From Caballeronia novacaledonica (GTDB lineage Bacteria > Pseudomonadota > Gammaproteobacteria > Burkholderiales > Burkholderiaceae): DNA of 64,000 bases. The notes under the pieces were generated by a model. The model did no database searches. It was not told the DNA's origin and saw only the letters and a list, made by a program, of their open reading frames with translations. The stretch is from positions 433,391 to 497,390 of the forward strand of contig NZ_OGTP01000002.1 of NCBI RefSeq assembly GCF_900258035.1. The letters run 5' to 3'. The position numbers and the translations under genes are program-made. Shown in pieces: positions 62,462 to 64,000 of the stretch. Within the stretch, counting starts at the first letter, position 1, and every line of letters begins with the position of its first letter.

Positions 62462-63412
62462 TTATCGATGAAGCACCGACAGCGAACGCACCACCGCGAT
62501 GAAGCCCGGCCCCGCCGTGACGATCAGCAGCGCCGGCAAGAGCGTGACGACCATCACGCCCGTCATCTTCACGGTGAGTTTGCCGATGCGCTCGCGCAGC
62601 ATCGCGCGGCGCGTTTCACGCAGGCGGTCGCCGAATTGCCTGAGCGGCTCCTGCACCGCGCCGCCATGTTTTTCGACCTGAACGACGAGCCGCACGATCG
62701 CGGCGAGATCCTCGTTGTCGTAGCTCGTCGAGAGGCGTTTCATCGACTGCTCGCGCGTGCGGCCGGTGGCGAACTGCGCCTGCGCGAGCGCGAGTTCCGT
62801 CGAAAGCACGGGCAGCACGTTCCTGAAGTCCTGAATCATCACTTGCAGGCTCTGATCGAGCGACAGGCCGACGCCTTGCAGCAGGCGCAACAGATCGACG
62901 AACATCGGCAATTCGCCGTTCACCGCGCTCTGACGGGCGTTCGCGCGGCGGCGCACGAACCACTTCGGCGCCATGAATCCCGCCGACAGCGCCATGAACA
63001 GCAGCAGCACGAAACGCGCGCCGTGCGTCGCGCCGTGCCCGAGCACGAGCAGCGCGAGCGGCGCCGCGACCGCGCCCGCGATGCGCGCCGCGAGAAAATG
63101 GCCGCGCGCGCCGGCGTCGAGATAGCCGCAGCGTTCGAGCAGCCGCCGATCTTCCTCCGCGACCGCGACGCGCCCGAACGGCGTATCGAGCCACGCGGCG
63201 CTCGCACGGCCGATCGCGGCGACGAGCCCTTTTCGCGGCGCGGCGTCTTGCGCGGGCGGCGCCGTCGCGCGCTCCTTCAACGCGTGATCGAGCGTGCGCG
63301 CCGAGCGCTGCATGCGCGCGTATCGGCCCAGCGCGAGCACGCCGCACAGACCGGCCGCGAGCGCGGCGGCGGCGAGCGCGCACGCGCCGAGCAAGGCGGG
63401 CGTCATGTTCAT
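62462..63412 (-). CDS. tadC: TadC-like type II secretion F family protein
   Basis: The 316-residue membrane protein has an N-terminal segment (LLGACALAAAALAAGLCGVL), a T2SSF domain near residues 170-300 (MFVDLLRLLQGVGLSLDQSL, EQSMKRLSTSYDNEDLAAI) and terminal membrane helices. With TadB it forms the inner-membrane platform of the Flp pilus. Its ATG overlaps the tadB stop by 3-4 bases. Confidence 0.9.
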   Translation of the reverse strand: MNMTPALLGACALAAAALAAGLCGVLALGRYARMQRSARTLDHALKERATAPPAQDAAPRKGLVAAIGRASAAWLDTPFGRVAVAEEDRRLLERCGYLDAGARGHFLAARIAGAVAAPLALLVLGHGATHGARFVLLLFMALSAGFMAPKWFVRRRANARQSAVNGELPMFVDLLRLLQGVGLSLDQSLQVMIQDFRNVLPVLSTELALAQAQFATGRTREQSMKRLSTSYDNEDLAAIVRLVVQVEKHGGAVQEPLRQFGDRLRETRRAMLRERIGKLTVKMTGVMVVTLLPALLIVTAGPGFIAVVRSLSVLHR

Positions 63413-63913
63413 GTCCTGAGCCTCGCGAGCCGGTACAAGAGCCACGCGCCGAGCATCTGCAGCGCGATGGCGACGTAGACGAGACGCTTGCCGAACGCGT
63501 CGCTCCACATTGCATCGAAATAGGCGGGGTTGGTCACGATCACCATCGCGCCGAGCAGGATCGGCAGGAGACCTAGCACCCACGACGACAGCCGCGTTTC
63601 CGTCGAGAGCGCGACGAGCTCGCGGCTCGCCTGCTCCAGATCGCGCATCATCGCGGCCATGCGGTCGAGCATCACGTCGGAGCGGCCGCCGTATTTCACC
63701 GATACGCGCAGCACCGAGCCGACCAGCTCCAGCTCGCGCACGCGATACATGCGCGCGACCGCGCCGAGCGCGTGATCGATTTCCGCGCCGGTGCGCAACA
63801 TCGGCAGCGCGCGCTGGAGACAGTCGGAGAGCGGCGCTTCGGCGCTCGCGAGCGCGGCCTGAAACGCGGCCGGCACACTATGCCCGATGACGATCATGCG
63901 CACGATGCCGTCG
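63409..63913 (-). CDS. tadB: TadB-like type II secretion F family protein, 5' part missing at the contig end
   Basis: About 168 C-terminal residues are present; complete TadB proteins are about 320 residues. The visible part has a T2SSF domain (LQRALPMLRTGAEIDHALGA, SVKYGGRSDVMLDRMAAMMR) and two terminal membrane helices. The reading frame continues upstream (Asp-Gly-Ile-Val) until 63913 and is then replaced by adapter sequence, so the GTG at 63903 is not the real start. Confidence 0.87.
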
Positions 63914-63983
63914 AGATCGGAAGAGCGTCGTGTAGGGAAAGAGTGTACCGGTTCGTGTAGATCTCGGTGGTCGCCGTATCATT
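63914..63983. other. Illumina adapter sequence (not genomic)
   Basis: Starting AGATCGGAAGAGCGTCGTGT at 63914, the sequence is the reverse complement of the Illumina P5-side adapter: 33 bases of adapter (63914-63946), an 8-base index ACCGGTTC (63947-63954) and the P5 end GTGTAGATCTCGGTGGTC.. to 63983. It is a library artefact left at the contig end. Confidence 0.97.
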
Positions 63984-64000
63984 AAAAAAAAAAAAAAAAA
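63984..64000. other. Poly-A run after the adapter (sequencing artefact)
   Basis: Seventeen A residues follow the adapter directly, as produced when sequencing runs past the end of a short fragment. It has no biological meaning. Confidence 0.93.

Noticed and set aside
63984..64000. Poly-A run as a terminator or tail
   Set aside because: It directly follows an Illumina adapter and is a library artefact.

Overview
The window looks like a chromosome or chromid segment of a Burkholderiaceae bacterium, most likely Paraburkholderia or Caballeronia. The reasons are the very high GC with strong GC3 codon use, a DUF3331 protein and a short H-NS of the Burkholderia type, a 378-residue Gram-negative porin, short paired chromate transporters, and a tad pilus locus with DUF3613. 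No tRNA, rRNA, CRISPR array, transposase or integrase was seen. The right end is not genome: positions 63914-64000 are an Illumina adapter plus a poly-A run, so the contig really ends at about 63913, inside tadB.

Layout. 1-9.4 kb: ordinary genes (partial ATP-grasp protein, yceH, mnmD, a DUF3311/monocarboxylate symporter pair, a flavin oxidoreductase, an amidase, H-NS, DUF3331, DUF1488). 9.4-16.8 kb: a molybdenum hydroxylase with its 2Fe-2S subunit and triheme cytochrome c, a LysR regulator facing a quinone oxidoreductase, and a split chromate transporter.

16.8-48.5 kb is a large catabolic region for aromatic carboxylates with three separate Rieske oxygenase modules. Module 1 (16.8-26.6 kb) is built around a MarR gene with two TTAG-N4-CTAA palindromes. 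One arm carries a Rieske oxygenase, a fused TctA-TctB transporter, TctC, a class II aldolase-family protein and a dihydroxyphthalate decarboxylase-like protein. The other arm carries MarR, a Gfo/Idh dehydrogenase and a VanB-type reductase. Together these resemble the phthalate 4,5-dioxygenase route. Module 2 (27.9-41.7 kb) has its own decarboxylase, a 2Fe-2S/FAD reductase, an IclR regulator, a porin, an ABC importer, a second class II aldolase-family protein, a CobW-type GTPase, a Rieske ferredoxin, a second Rieske oxygenase, a zinc alcohol dehydrogenase, an unknown protein and an MFS carrier. A 17-bp operator, GTTCY-N7-GGAAC, recurs in front of each transcription unit of this module. Module 3 (42.6-48.5 kb) has a VanB-type reductase, a second IclR regulator, a third Rieske oxygenase, an aldo/keto reductase, an orphan binding protein and a VOC protein. 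Modules 2 and 3 are separated by an 800-bp non-coding element with a perfect 88-bp inverted repeat. No ring-cleavage dioxygenase lies in the window, so dihydroxylated products must be cleaved by enzymes encoded elsewhere.

48.5-57 kb is a polyol operon: an ABC transporter, a SorC-type regulator, an L-xylulose reductase-like SDR, a xylitol/sorbitol dehydrogenase-like enzyme and a second zinc dehydrogenase, with the ATPase gene divergent. The combination matches an L-arabitol to L-xylulose to xylitol to D-xylulose route. 57-63.9 kb holds an EAL phosphodiesterase and the end of a tad (Flp pilus) operon: tadB (cut), tadC, tadD, DUF3613, tadG and a sigma-54 activator.
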